A DNA stretch of 43,747 nt. It comes from a virus. The DNA lies in the IMG/VR virus record IMGVR_UViG_3300009545_000033, positions 1 through 43,747 of that record. The stretch is one strand, 5' to 3'. How positions within the stretch are numbered: the stretch's first letter is position 1; every line of letters starts with the position of its first letter. The translations under genes were made by a program, and so were the position numbers. The notes under the pieces are model-generated. The model searched no databases. It worked only from the letters and a program-made list of their open reading frames with translations, and had not been told where the DNA came from. This document shows, one piece after another, positions 12,351-21,800 of this stretch.

Positions 12351-14252
12351 ATGAACACTTTCCACCGGGAGTTGACGACTCCTGAGAAGAAGCGCAATTA
12401 CCTTGCCCTTCGTCAGGCTGGCGTCAGGACCGGTGTTGCCCTCAAGGAGATTGGCGTCTCTTCGGCAGCCGTCGCTTACTGGCGACGGTCTGACGCTAAG
12501 TTCCGAGAAGATGATGCTCGGATCAACATGGCGAAGCAGGGCATTGAACCTGAAGCGCGTGGTGACATGCCAAGCTTCGAAGAGTTCTGCATGAAGTATT
12601 TGAACACCAGGATGTTCAATCACCACATGCAGTGGGTTGATCTCCTTGAGGGCAATGAGCCTCGCAACATTCATCCGAATCAGATCTACATCAAGGGTGA
12701 ACCCGAGTACCTCCTGATCAACACTCCACCTGAGCACGCGAAGTCCACTACGATCACGATGAACTATGTGACGTATCGGATCTGTGAGGATCCGAACATC
12801 CGTATTCTCATCGTGTCTCAGACTCAGGACATGGCGAAGAAGTTCCTTCGAGGCGTGAAGGATCGACTCTCCAGTCCAAACCCGAACTACCGCAAGCTTC
12901 AGTTGGACTTTGCCCCTGATGGTGGATTCAAGAAGGAGTCAGCCGCTTGGACGGCTGACTGTATCTACATCTCCTCTGAGATGCGTGACTCTGGAGAGAA
13001 GGATCCAACGGTTCAGGCTCTATCCATTGGTGGTCACATCTACGGTTCTCGTGCTGACCTGATCATCCTTGATGACTGCGTCACGGGAAAGAATGCTCAC
13101 GAGTTCACCAAGCAGATCGACTGGCTTCAGACTGAGGTCTACAACCGAGTCAGCTATCCTGGTGGTCGTATTCTGCTGATCGGCACAAGGCTCGCACCGC
13201 AGGATCTCTATGGGGAGATCTTGAAGCCTGAGTACTATGGCGAGGATGAGTCCCCCTGGACATACCTTACTCAGCCTGCTGTCCTTGAGTTCGCTGATGA
13301 TTCCAAGAACTGGGTGACCCTCTGGCCTTGGACCAATCGCCCTCCCGTCTCGAAGATGGGTAGGGCTCTTGTGGAGAAGTCCAAGGATGGCCTGTATGCC
13401 ATGTGGGATGGGCCCGCACTAAAGAAGCGCAGGGCCGCTATGAGTCCAAGAAACTGGGCTCTTGTCTACATGCAGCAGCAGGTTGTTGATGATGCCATCT
13501 TCCCACAGGAAGCGGTGCTCGGCTGTGTGGATAACGCCAGGCAGCCGGGCCCCATGGGCGGAGGAACAGTAGGTGGCAGGCCTAACGGCATTGAAGGCTG
13601 CTATGTGGTAGCAGGGTTTGATCCTGCCGTTACTGGCAATTCTGCTGCTGTGGTCATGGCTGTTGATCGAATGACTGGTATCCGGTGGGTCATGGATGTC
13701 TGGACCCGACCCACCAAGCCTGATGAGATCTTTGACAAGATCAAAGAGTGGACCGTGAAGTATCGGATCAATGAGTGGCGTATCGAGAAGAACGCCATGA
13801 ACCTCATGGTTACCCAGAACCGTGACATCCGTAGTTTCCTGGCATCTCGTGGATGTCTTCTGAGGGAACACTTCACTGGCTCGAACAAGTGGGATGCCGA
13901 CTTCGGTGTCGCATCCATGTCCATGCTGTTTGATGGATGGCAGACCAAGTCCAATCTCATCAGGCTTCCCAATAAGACTGCTGAAGGCATGCGTGCCTTG
14001 ATCGAGCAGCTTGTCACTTGGGAACCCACCCCGCCGGGACAGAAGACCCGGCGCAAGACTGACTGTGTCATGGCCCTCTGGTTCGCTGAGATCAGGGCAC
14101 GTGAGCTTGTCGATGAGGTAAGCGAGCAAGAGTTTCACTTGCACAACCCCTGGCTGTCCGAGAGGGACGCCAGGAAGCAGATGGTAGTTGATCTAGACTA
14201 CATGAGCCAGAACGCCATGACTATGGGAGTGGGTGAGTGGTGGAGCGGGTGA
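12351..14252 (+). CDS. terL: Terminase large subunit
   Basis: The 633-residue protein has the two-part terminase layout. The ATPase carries a Walker A-like NTPPEHAKST (residues 124-133), a Walker B LIILDD (237-242) and a motif III-like LLIGTRLAP. The RNase H-like nuclease begins at GFDPAVTGNSAAVV and has a late acidic residue in KTDCVMALWF. It cuts concatemeric DNA and drives packaging into the prohead through the portal. An N-terminal helix-turn-helix (GVALKEIGVSSAAVAYWRR) may replace a separate small subunit, since none is visible. The start has AGGA five bases upstream. Confidence 0.95.
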   Translation: MNTFHRELTTPEKKRNYLALRQAGVRTGVALKEIGVSSAAVAYWRRSDAKFREDDARINMAKQGIEPEARGDMPSFEEFCMKYLNTRMFNHHMQWVDLLEGNEPRNIHPNQIYIKGEPEYLLINTPPEHAKSTTITMNYVTYRICEDPNIRILIVSQTQDMAKKFLRGVKDRLSSPNPNYRKLQLDFAPDGGFKKESAAWTADCIYISSEMRDSGEKDPTVQALSIGGHIYGSRADLIILDDCVTGKNAHEFTKQIDWLQTEVYNRVSYPGGRILLIGTRLAPQDLYGEILKPEYYGEDESPWTYLTQPAVLEFADDSKNWVTLWPWTNRPPVSKMGRALVEKSKDGLYAMWDGPALKKRRAAMSPRNWALVYMQQQVVDDAIFPQEAVLGCVDNARQPGPMGGGTVGGRPNGIEGCYVVAGFDPAVTGNSAAVVMAVDRMTGIRWVMDVWTRPTKPDEIFDKIKEWTVKYRINEWRIEKNAMNLMVTQNRDIRSFLASRGCLLREHFTGSNKWDADFGVASMSMLFDGWQTKSNLIRLPNKTAEGMRALIEQLVTWEPTPPGQKTRRKTDCVMALWFAEIRARELVDEVSEQEFHLHNPWLSERDARKQMVVDLDYMSQNAMTMGVGEWWSG

Positions 14253-14662
14253 GTGTCAAGAATGCCATCTTCGGTCTGTTTGATGGCTTGACTGTTGTTC
14301 TGGGCGTGATCATCGGTCTCTACTCTCATCACCCTGGACTGATCTTCAAGAGCGCACTCTGTGTTGGGGTAGCTGAAGCGCTTGGCATGGGAGCTGCGGA
14401 ATGGTTGAGCGAGACGAAGAGCGGCCTAAGAGGGCCGTTGACTATTGGCCTGTCAACCCTTATGGGGACTGTCCTTCCTGTTCTCCCATTCCTTCTGATG
14501 AGTCGTGCTACTGCTGCTACAGTTACGGCCTCCGTATTCCTGTTGAGTGCTCTTGCGATTGCGACAGCTCGTGCCCAGGAAAAGAAGTTCGTTCGCTCTG
14601 CGATTGAGTCTGTCGGGATCCTGGCGATTGTGAGTGCCTGCGTATGGCTAATCTCAATGTGA
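14249..14662 (+). CDS. VIT1/Ccc1-like membrane protein, 137 aa
   Basis: GTG at 14249 forms GTGA with the terminase stop; the next GTG codons upstream are alternatives. The N-terminus FGLFDGLTVVLGVIIGL and the following AEALGMGAAEWLSE match the first repeat of VIT/Ccc1 metal transporters (compare G-x-x-DGL and the S/A-M-A-x-G/A-E-W pattern). Four or five transmembrane segments are visible, so it is near full length for a compact member. Such transporters move iron or manganese. In a phage late operon before the endolysin it could instead work as a membrane-lesion protein. Confidence 0.75.
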   Translation: MSVKNAIFGLFDGLTVVLGVIIGLYSHHPGLIFKSALCVGVAEALGMGAAEWLSETKSGLRGPLTIGLSTLMGTVLPVLPFLLMSRATAATVTASVFLLSALAIATARAQEKKFVRSAIESVGILAIVSACVWLISM

Positions 14663-14973
14663 CTCTGGCCGACAAGGTCAGCACAGCCATGGGTTCCTGG
14701 AAGTTCATCAACATCCAGGCTACGCTCTTTGCCTTCTGGATCCTGTGGAACACGCAGGCCCCTCAAGGCCTGCGTTGGGATTCCTATCCCTTCATTCTGC
14801 TCAATCTGTTCATGAGTGCAGAGGCAGCATTCACCGCACCAGCCATCATGATGAGCAGTAACGCTGCTGCGGCCAGAGACCGTAACACTATCAATCAAGA
14901 TCTCAAATTGGACGAAGAGTCGTTCGAGATCCTCAAGTCTATACAGGAGAAACTGAATGGCTCTGATTCCTAA
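14644..14973 (+). CDS. DUF1003-like membrane protein, 109 aa
   Basis: Two transmembrane helices enclose the DUF1003 hallmarks: GSWKFINIQATLFAFWI, then DSYPFILLNLFMSAEAAF and PAIMMSSN. A charged cytoplasmic helix (DLKLDEESFEILKSIQEKL) follows. It overlaps the previous gene by 19 nt and the endolysin gene by 17 nt, so the three are translated together. Function of the family is unknown; the position makes a holin-like or envelope role plausible. Confidence 0.85.
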   Translation: MANLNVTLADKVSTAMGSWKFINIQATLFAFWILWNTQAPQGLRWDSYPFILLNLFMSAEAAFTAPAIMMSSNAAAARDRNTINQDLKLDEESFEILKSIQEKLNGSDS

Positions 14974-15724
14974 CTGGACCTATGATCCAGTCGTCAACAA
15001 GACCGTTGATGGCATGGGTGAAGTCTATGGTGTGGTGATTCACATCATGGATGGCAGCTTCGATGGCACCAAGGCTTGGTTTAATAATTCTCAGGCTCAG
15101 GCTTCCAGTCACTTCGGCACTGGCCGTGATGGCCATGCCGAGCAGTGGGTTGACACCAAGGATAAGGCCTGGGCCGAGATGGCGGGCAACGGGAACTACA
15201 TCTCCATTGAGAATGAGGGAACTCCGCCTGACGCCCTGACCGATGGACAGATTTCCCGTTGTGCCGAGATTCTTCGCTGGGCTCACGACACTTACGGTGT
15301 TCCGTATCAGCTGGCCAACGCTCCCGGAGAGCGTGGCCTTGGATGGCACGGTATGGGTGGTCAGGCCTGGGGTGGCCACTTCGACTGCCCTGGTGATCCG
15401 ATCCGTGCTCAGTTCAATGAGATCATCGCTCGCGCCTCCGGTGTCAGTCAGCCTGCCACTCCTTCCCCGACCCCAGCACCGCCCGCAAGCGGTGCTCCTA
15501 CTTGGCCTGGCATCTATCTGAAGAACTTCACTGCCGATAATGCTGCGCGTCAGTGGCAGCAGCGCATGTCTGATCGTGGTTGGACTATCGCTGTGGATGG
15601 CCAGTATGGCCCCAAGTCCGCTGCCGTTTGTCTCGCGTTCCAGAAGGAGAAGGGCCTGGCTCAGGATGGCATTGTCGGCCCTGACACTTGGGCCGCTTCC
15701 TTCCGTACTGACAATGTGACGTAA
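14957..15724 (+). CDS. lysA: Endolysin: N-acetylmuramoyl-L-alanine amidase with peptidoglycan-binding domain
   Basis: Residues 1-155 form an Amidase_2 (type 2, zinc) domain: H29 in VVIHIMDGS, H52 in SSHFGTG, E85 in SIENEG, and H131/H141 with C144 in the WHGMGGQAWGGHFDCPGD block. A Pro/Ala/Thr linker (about 163-180) leads to a C-terminal PG_binding_1 domain (RQWQQRMSDRGW, VDGQYGPKSAAVCLAFQ). It cuts the amide bond between muramic acid and the peptide stem. No signal peptide, so a holin is needed for release. Confidence 0.95.
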   Translation: MALIPNWTYDPVVNKTVDGMGEVYGVVIHIMDGSFDGTKAWFNNSQAQASSHFGTGRDGHAEQWVDTKDKAWAEMAGNGNYISIENEGTPPDALTDGQISRCAEILRWAHDTYGVPYQLANAPGERGLGWHGMGGQAWGGHFDCPGDPIRAQFNEIIARASGVSQPATPSPTPAPPASGAPTWPGIYLKNFTADNAARQWQQRMSDRGWTIAVDGQYGPKSAAVCLAFQKEKGLAQDGIVGPDTWAASFRTDNVT

Positions 15725-15732
15725 GGTGATTC

Positions 15733-17541
15733 ATGCTCACGTATGATCAGGTCACCAGGAAGGTTGAAGCGCTGCGTCAGGCAGCGCGTGACCGAGACCA
15801 GCGAATGAAGGACGTTCATGACGTCCGTTCTGGTGACATCGATACTGTCATCCCGGGGGCCATGCCTGACCCATGGCCCCGACCCATCACTGCCAATTCA
15901 ATCGATACCAGCGCTCGCGACCTCGCTGAGGTTATGGGCCAGATGCCTGCCATCAACTGTACGAACTCTTTGCAGACTTCCGACCGTAGTCGGAAGTTCT
16001 CCAGCAAGCGGACCAAGGTTGCCAATCACTATGTGATTCAGTCGAACCTGACTCGCGGCAAGCAGGTTGAGTTCTGCGATCACTTCAACACGTATGGCAT
16101 GGCGATCTACTCTGTTGAGCCTGACTTCGACAACAAGTGCCCGATCCTTCGCGTAGAGAATCCTATGGGAGTTTATCCGGAGCTCGACCTGTTTGGTCGG
16201 CTCCGCTCCTATACCAAGGTATGGCGCGAAGAGGCACTCCACCTTGTTGCCAAGTATCCTCACCTCATGAAGATCATGAAGACCTCACAGTCTTCCAATC
16301 CTTATGGCGGTGAGGATCCTAACGCTTGGGCCCAGCGTGAGATCGAAGTCGTCAAGTATATTGACGACGACATGATCTACATGTACCTGCCGTCTCTTGG
16401 CAATCGTCTTGTGGATCAGATGCCCAACCCTATGGGTCGCATGACTATCGCAATCGCCTGTCGTCCATCGTACGATAGGGAGATTCGAGGTGCGTTCGAT
16501 GATGCCATTTGGGTTTACCTGGCCAAGTCGCGCATGGCGATGCTTGGATTGGAGGCGACGGAGAAGGCGGTTCGTGCACCGCTTGCTGTCCCTCGGGACG
16601 TTCAAAAGATGACCTTTGGCGCGGATGCTGTAATCCGCACCGATAATCCCGAGAAGATCAAGTATGTCGGCGTAGACATGCCGCAGTTCGCTGCCCAGGA
16701 AATGCAAATCCTGGAACGGGAGGAGAGGGTAGCCACTCGTTCCCCGGCCGTGCGAACTGGTGAGCTTGATGCCAGCATCATCACTGGCAAGGGTGTGCAG
16801 GCTCTTCAGGGTGGCTTCGACTCTGTCGTCACCACCGCTCAGTCCATCATCGCTGAGGCGATGAGGGTTGCTCTTCAGTACGCATTCGACATGGATGAGA
16901 AGCTCTGGCCCAACGAGAAGAAGACCATTCGTGGTGTCATTCAGGGCGCACCCTTCGAGGAGACCTATGTCCCATCAAAGGACATCGCGGGAAACCATAC
17001 CGTCGATGTCACTTATGGATTCGCCGCCGGTCAAGATCCGGCTCGCGCGATCGTGGCATTGCTCCAGCTGCGAGGCGATCAGCTTGTATCACGTGACTTC
17101 GTCCAGCGTCAGCTTCCCATGGAAATTGACGTGGTGCAGATGCAAACTCAGATCGACAATGAACAGTTCGAAGACGCCATGAAGGCTGGCGTTCAGCAGA
17201 TGATGCAGATGGTTGGCCAGCTCACCATGCAGGGCCAGGATCCTGTCGATCTGCTCACTAAGCTCGCGAAGGTCATTAGCCTTCGCGAGGGTGGCAAGCC
17301 AGTACATGAGGCGGTGCTCTCAGCATTTACCCCACCAAAGGTCCAGAACGCCCTTCAGGCGCCTCAGCAGGGAGCTCCTGGTACTCCGGGCCAGCCTGGT
17401 CCTGGCGGGCCGCCTACGGGGCCAGCAGGGGTCTCAGCGCCCCCTGGCCAGCAGCCTGACATGATGCAGCTTCTCGCCAGCCTGAAGAGTGGTGGCGGAG
17501 CCGACATGACCAACCGAATGAAGAGGACTGTTGCAGTCTAA
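15733..17541 (+). CDS. Portal protein
   Basis: Size (602 aa), place after terminase and lysin, and composition fit a portal. The core is alpha/beta with a conserved-looking NPMGVYPELD segment, a stem-like helical region and a C-terminal Gln/Pro/Gly-rich tail from about residue 535 (barrel or disordered). Twelve copies would form the DNA gateway and bind the terminase. I see no simple motif, so the call rests on size and synteny. At least four perfect hairpins lie in the first 300 bases of the gene. Confidence 0.8.
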   Translation: MLTYDQVTRKVEALRQAARDRDQRMKDVHDVRSGDIDTVIPGAMPDPWPRPITANSIDTSARDLAEVMGQMPAINCTNSLQTSDRSRKFSSKRTKVANHYVIQSNLTRGKQVEFCDHFNTYGMAIYSVEPDFDNKCPILRVENPMGVYPELDLFGRLRSYTKVWREEALHLVAKYPHLMKIMKTSQSSNPYGGEDPNAWAQREIEVVKYIDDDMIYMYLPSLGNRLVDQMPNPMGRMTIAIACRPSYDREIRGAFDDAIWVYLAKSRMAMLGLEATEKAVRAPLAVPRDVQKMTFGADAVIRTDNPEKIKYVGVDMPQFAAQEMQILEREERVATRSPAVRTGELDASIITGKGVQALQGGFDSVVTTAQSIIAEAMRVALQYAFDMDEKLWPNEKKTIRGVIQGAPFEETYVPSKDIAGNHTVDVTYGFAAGQDPARAIVALLQLRGDQLVSRDFVQRQLPMEIDVVQMQTQIDNEQFEDAMKAGVQQMMQMVGQLTMQGQDPVDLLTKLAKVISLREGGKPVHEAVLSAFTPPKVQNALQAPQQGAPGTPGQPGPGGPPTGPAGVSAPPGQQPDMMQLLASLKSGGGADMTNRMKRTVAV

Positions 17542-17696
17542 TGGCTGAACATATCTGCGACTACGCGGAACTCATTGGCAAGCATGCCGAATGGCAGGCT
17601 GATGATGAGACTGGCATCGAAGTTTGCAAGTGGTGCCATGAACCGAAGTACACGGTGGCCAAGGCCACAACTCGAAAGGTGGCCAAGAATGGCTGA
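17541..17696 (+). CDS. Small zinc-finger-like protein, 51 aa
   Basis: ATG at 17541 overlaps the portal stop by one base. It has HICDYAELIGKHAEW, then CKWCHEP: a C/H-x-n-C-x2-C-H site for one zinc. The C-terminus is basic. The overlaps on both sides support translation. Confidence 0.7.
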   Translation: MAEHICDYAELIGKHAEWQADDETGIEVCKWCHEPKYTVAKATTRKVAKNG

Positions 17697-18018
17697 CAAC
17701 AACGTCACCGCTGGTGGCAACATGCAGACTGACAGTGCTACTTCGGAGGAGGATGGCCTTGGTGCCGGAGTCTTTCCCAATCACCCTCGGTCCGGCTTCT
17801 GGTTCAGCTCCAAGGGTGAGGCCATGGAGGCTTGGGAGATGAAGCCTCTGGAGTCCGACGCTGCTGGCGAGACTCGTCATCAGACCCCCAGTAATATCAC
17901 TCAGAAGTGGGACAGTACAATTCTTGAGAGTGGTGAATTCGACCCCACCAATACCACCAAGGGTGTTGGTACTGAAGCTGGCCCTACCGATATTCCGAAC
18001 CACAAGAGCGAGGGCTGA
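17689..18018 (+). CDS. Hypothetical late protein, 109 aa
   Basis: Start ATG at 17689 after AAGGTGG. Acidic, rich in Thr, Gly, Ser and Asn, with low hydrophobicity; probably a disordered or small virion-associated protein. No family recognised. Confidence 0.75.
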   Translation: MADNNVTAGGNMQTDSATSEEDGLGAGVFPNHPRSGFWFSSKGEAMEAWEMKPLESDAAGETRHQTPSNITQKWDSTILESGEFDPTNTTKGVGTEAGPTDIPNHKSEG

Positions 18019-18021
18019 GCA

Positions 18022-18234
18022 ATGGACCAGGATGAGGAAGAGTTCGATGTCGAATACATGATACGACCGGCGCGACATGACCGATTCTCCATCCTGGTTC
18101 CCGCTCTACAGGCGGCCTCCCATGGGGCCGCCGTCCTTGCCCGCATGTTCAATACATACTCGATGATGGCTCTTCAGCAGAGCATGACGGTTGAGTATGA
18201 TCGACAGTTCAAAGAGATAACGGACAAGCTATGA
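18022..18234 (+). CDS. Hypothetical late protein, 70 aa
   Basis: An acidic N-terminus (MDQDEEEFDVEYM) followed by an Ala/Met-rich helix. Close spacing to both neighbours. No family recognised. Confidence 0.75.
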   Translation: MDQDEEEFDVEYMIRPARHDRFSILVPALQAASHGAAVLARMFNTYSMMALQQSMTVEYDRQFKEITDKL

Positions 18235-18641
18235 CCACACCTGTCGGTCGGGTCGCTGGTCCCGGCAGACTCTCTCAGCGCACAGACCAGCCCAAGGTTC
18301 AGATCCCCAACGCTGACTATGGGGAGCAGCAGTCCTACCAGGAGCTCCAGTCGGGAGCTCCCATGGCAGCCAGTCCAGGCATTCCCAGCATGGGTTCTGG
18401 TCAGGCTATCAACCTTCAGTCTCTTCTTGGTGGCATGGGGCAGAACGTCACGCCCATCAATTCACCAACCCAGCGACCCAATGAGCCAGTCACCACACCG
18501 GCCCCCGCTGGCATTCCTCAAGCCCAGCAGGATATGCAGAACATGGCCGCATATCTTCCCTACCTTGAGTATGCGGCCAATCTGAGTGGTGCATCATGGG
18601 GATTGCAGAACCTTGTGCGCCAGATCAAGGGGGCGATGTGA
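18231..18641 (+). CDS. Hypothetical late protein, 136 aa
   Basis: Pro/Gln/Gly/Ser-rich throughout, with a hydrophobic C-terminal helix (MAAYLPYLEYAANLSGAS). ATGA overlap with the upstream gene. It resembles small virion proteins that accompany a portal, but this is inferred only from position. Confidence 0.75.
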   Translation: MTTPVGRVAGPGRLSQRTDQPKVQIPNADYGEQQSYQELQSGAPMAASPGIPSMGSGQAINLQSLLGGMGQNVTPINSPTQRPNEPVTTPAPAGIPQAQQDMQNMAAYLPYLEYAANLSGASWGLQNLVRQIKGAM

Positions 18642-18826
18642 GCGATCCAGTTCCCTACTTCACGTACCCTGGCCAGTTCCTAGATCAGATGGCATCGCTT
18701 GCTGTGGTGATGCCGAAGTTTCAGCGCATGGCCTTTGATATATCCAATGTTCCAGGCTCGGCTGACATGCAGAATGTCATAGCCAGAGCGGCTATGACAT
18801 CTGGCAAGACTCCGTATCAGCAGTAA
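18638..18826 (+). CDS. Hypothetical late protein, 62 aa
   Basis: GTG at 18638 in a GTGA overlap. Starts MSDPVPYFTYPGQF and is helical after that. Precedes the giant virion gene by 9 nt. Confidence 0.7.
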   Translation: MSDPVPYFTYPGQFLDQMASLAVVMPKFQRMAFDISNVPGSADMQNVIARAAMTSGKTPYQQ

Positions 18827-18835
18827 GGAAGAGGG

Positions 18836-21800
18836 ATGACGACTCCGAACCCATCGCCTGGAATGGCTCCGGCTCCAGTCGGATCTCTTGAATGGAATCA
18901 GCAGACCCTTGAGGCCAATGCTCGGTACCTTCAGGCGCAGCAGCAGTATAAGGCTACTGATCCCAAGCAGCTGGGTTCGGCGTTCGACTTCATCACCAAG
19001 CCGACCGAATGGGTCGGCTCCAAGCTTCATCAGGTGTACACGGATGTAGTTGCTCGACCTCTTGCCACCGCTCTTATCGCCACCCAGATCGGGGCAGCAG
19101 ACGCCAACAACAACGGACAGGCATGGTCTAACCTGTTCAATGGCGATATCTGGGATCGAGCCTACACCGATGCCGCCCATGTCTCTCCTGGCCAGGCTCT
19201 TGAGTTCGGCATGGAGAACTTCTTCAAGTCGAATGACGATCTGAAGAAGGCGCTTCAGGCGCCTGTCGATGTGAACATCAAGAGTCCTTCGGGTCAGCCT
19301 ACTGGTCAGATCGAGAACCTGAACCAGACTGGCTACCTGTGGGATAATCCCGATGCTGTTGCCGCCAAGTTTGACAGTGGCATTCAGAAGTGGATTTCAG
19401 GTGGACTCGATGCTGGGTACTCCTGGTACACGGATCCGGTAGCCAAGGCCGGTGAGGGCCTTGGTCTTCTGCGTGACGTTGCCTATGTTCGTCCAATGGT
19501 CACCAACTATCAGACCACCTTTGCCGACAAGGCGAAGCAGCTTCTGACTGGTGGAGCTCTTGGAAAGACTCCAGCCTCGGTAAGCAATGTCCAGAAGAAC
19601 CTTGACTCTTCCGCATTCACTCAGCTTGGCAACCTGATCGAGAAGCAGCAGGGAAAGCTGGGTACCGCCTCGGAGGGCGGCACCTTTGAGAACTGGGTAA
19701 CCAATCAGCCTTGGGCCAAGAACTCCTCTGATTCACCGGCTCTTGCTGCCGCACTTGGCAAAGCCACTGATCGCGACCAGATCAACTCTGTCCTGGCTAT
19801 TGCCATGGGCGACCAGAGCAATCTTCAGAAGCTGACCGCACAGAACGCTGAGCTTGGTGCTCAGATGAATCAGCTTCAGCGACAGCAGTCCAGTATGCCG
19901 CTGAACTTTCCGGCGAATCCCACGCCGGAGCAGGCACTCGCTCAGCAGACTCAGCTTCAGCAAGTCTCTGACGATATCAGCAATATTGCCAAGCAGCGTG
20001 CTGATATTCAGAGTCGTATCGATCTGTCTGGCTCCATGTCGAGCGGTATGTATTTCAATCCTCTTGTCTCCCCGCTCGCAAGTAATGCCAAGCAGTTCGC
20101 CAGCAACCTGTACACCATCAAGGCTGGTGGGCCTCTCACGATGCCCATGGCTCTTGTGTACAACAATCTGTATGTCCGACCACTTCGTGTTCTCACTGGT
20201 GTGACGTGGGATGGTGTCCGTGCTCCTGGTCACATCAACCTGTTCGAGTCCAACTCTCACATTGCACTGAATGCTTCGCTGGATCAGTCAAAGGCGTTCA
20301 CTATTCAAGAGCGACAGCAGCTTGTCTCCAAGTATATTGCTGCCACTCCCGATGATCGGGGTGCATTGCTGACTGGTATCGATCGACTTACGGTCGGTCG
20401 TATCGCTGACAAGTATGGCCTTGATGATGATCAGGCTAATGCATTGTTCAATACGATCACCGGCAAGCGACTCAATGCCACGAGTGGGAATGTCTACTCG
20501 ACCGCTCGGATCAATCTGCCGGATGGCACGAGTGTTCGGGCGGATCACGTTGATGATGGCGGCAATGTCATTGCCGTCCATCCGATCCTTGCTTCTCAGC
20601 TTGAGAATACTCACATCCTCACGGACTATGAGCAGCTTGACAAGGTTCTGAAGAATAGCGCTCCAGCGTTCAAAAAGATCCTTCAGGATCAGGAGATTCA
20701 GGCAAAGGCTGCTTCATCCGACGGAACGATCAGTCAGAACATTCAGCAGAACCTAGTATCCAATGCAGCGCAAGAGACTGCCGATACTTCTCTGCGAGTA
20801 AAGGCCTATAAGGCTCAGCAGTTTACTGGTGAGCTTGGAACTCTGGCCAACAAGATCTGGAAGTTTGGTGCACTGTTCCGCGTGGGTTATGGCCCACGCG
20901 CTATCACTGATGACTTCATGGGTCAGGTCGCCCGAATGGGTGCCTACAACTTCTTCGTTGATCGCATGCTTCAGGGCGGGCGCAACAGCTTCTTCCGGAA
21001 CTTCGCTCTTACTTTCACCGATACGACTGGGTATGAGCGTCAGATCGCCAGCCTTGAATCCGGCATCGCAGCCAAGCAGCTTGATGTCCAGAACTTCAAC
21101 GACAAGATCGACAGGATCAACTCTTATCTGCCATCTGGTCAGAACTACACTGGTCGGGGAGCGAAGGGGCGAGCACAGTTCAACACTCGAACCAATCAGC
21201 TCAAGCAGACTCAAGCACAGCTGAGTGATGCCCAGGAGCAGCTGAACCAGCTTCGCGTTCAGCGCAACAAGCTTGGCGCCGTGAGGGATAAGCTTGGAGA
21301 TCGCTACGTCATTACTCCTGACGGCTACGCATTCCCGCGTCCTTTTGAAGGAACGCGGGGTCAGATCTTCCGAGACATGAACTCCGACCGAAGCACCATC
21401 GACAATACTCTTGGTGGCACTGCTGCTGATCAGTGGAATGGTTTCCGCAATGGCGACTGGAGCGTTGTTGAACCCTCGACCGAAAATGCCACTCAGCATC
21501 TGAATGCATGGAGTCGAGTTGTCACCAGGCAGATCGCCAATGATCCTGCCGCTATGCAGGTAGTCAAGGGTGCGAGTCCGAAGCAGCTTGAGGCGTGGTA
21601 CAACACGCCTCAAGGGAATCAGTACTTCAATTCTCTTGGCCTGAAGATGATGGGCAAGGATGATCTGGCCGATCGAGTCCACGCCACCGTCAACCAGATG
21701 CTGCCTACTGACACTCCTGCTGGCATGGCCCTTCGCCAGGCTGTCATGGAAGGACAGGATCAGAAGCAGATCGCTGACCTAATGAAGGAAGTTCCTCTAG

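Noticed and set aside
20753-21682. A 309-codon minus frame inside the giant virion gene
   Set aside because: Antisense shadow of a long gene; no SD, no coupled neighbours, no recognisable domain.
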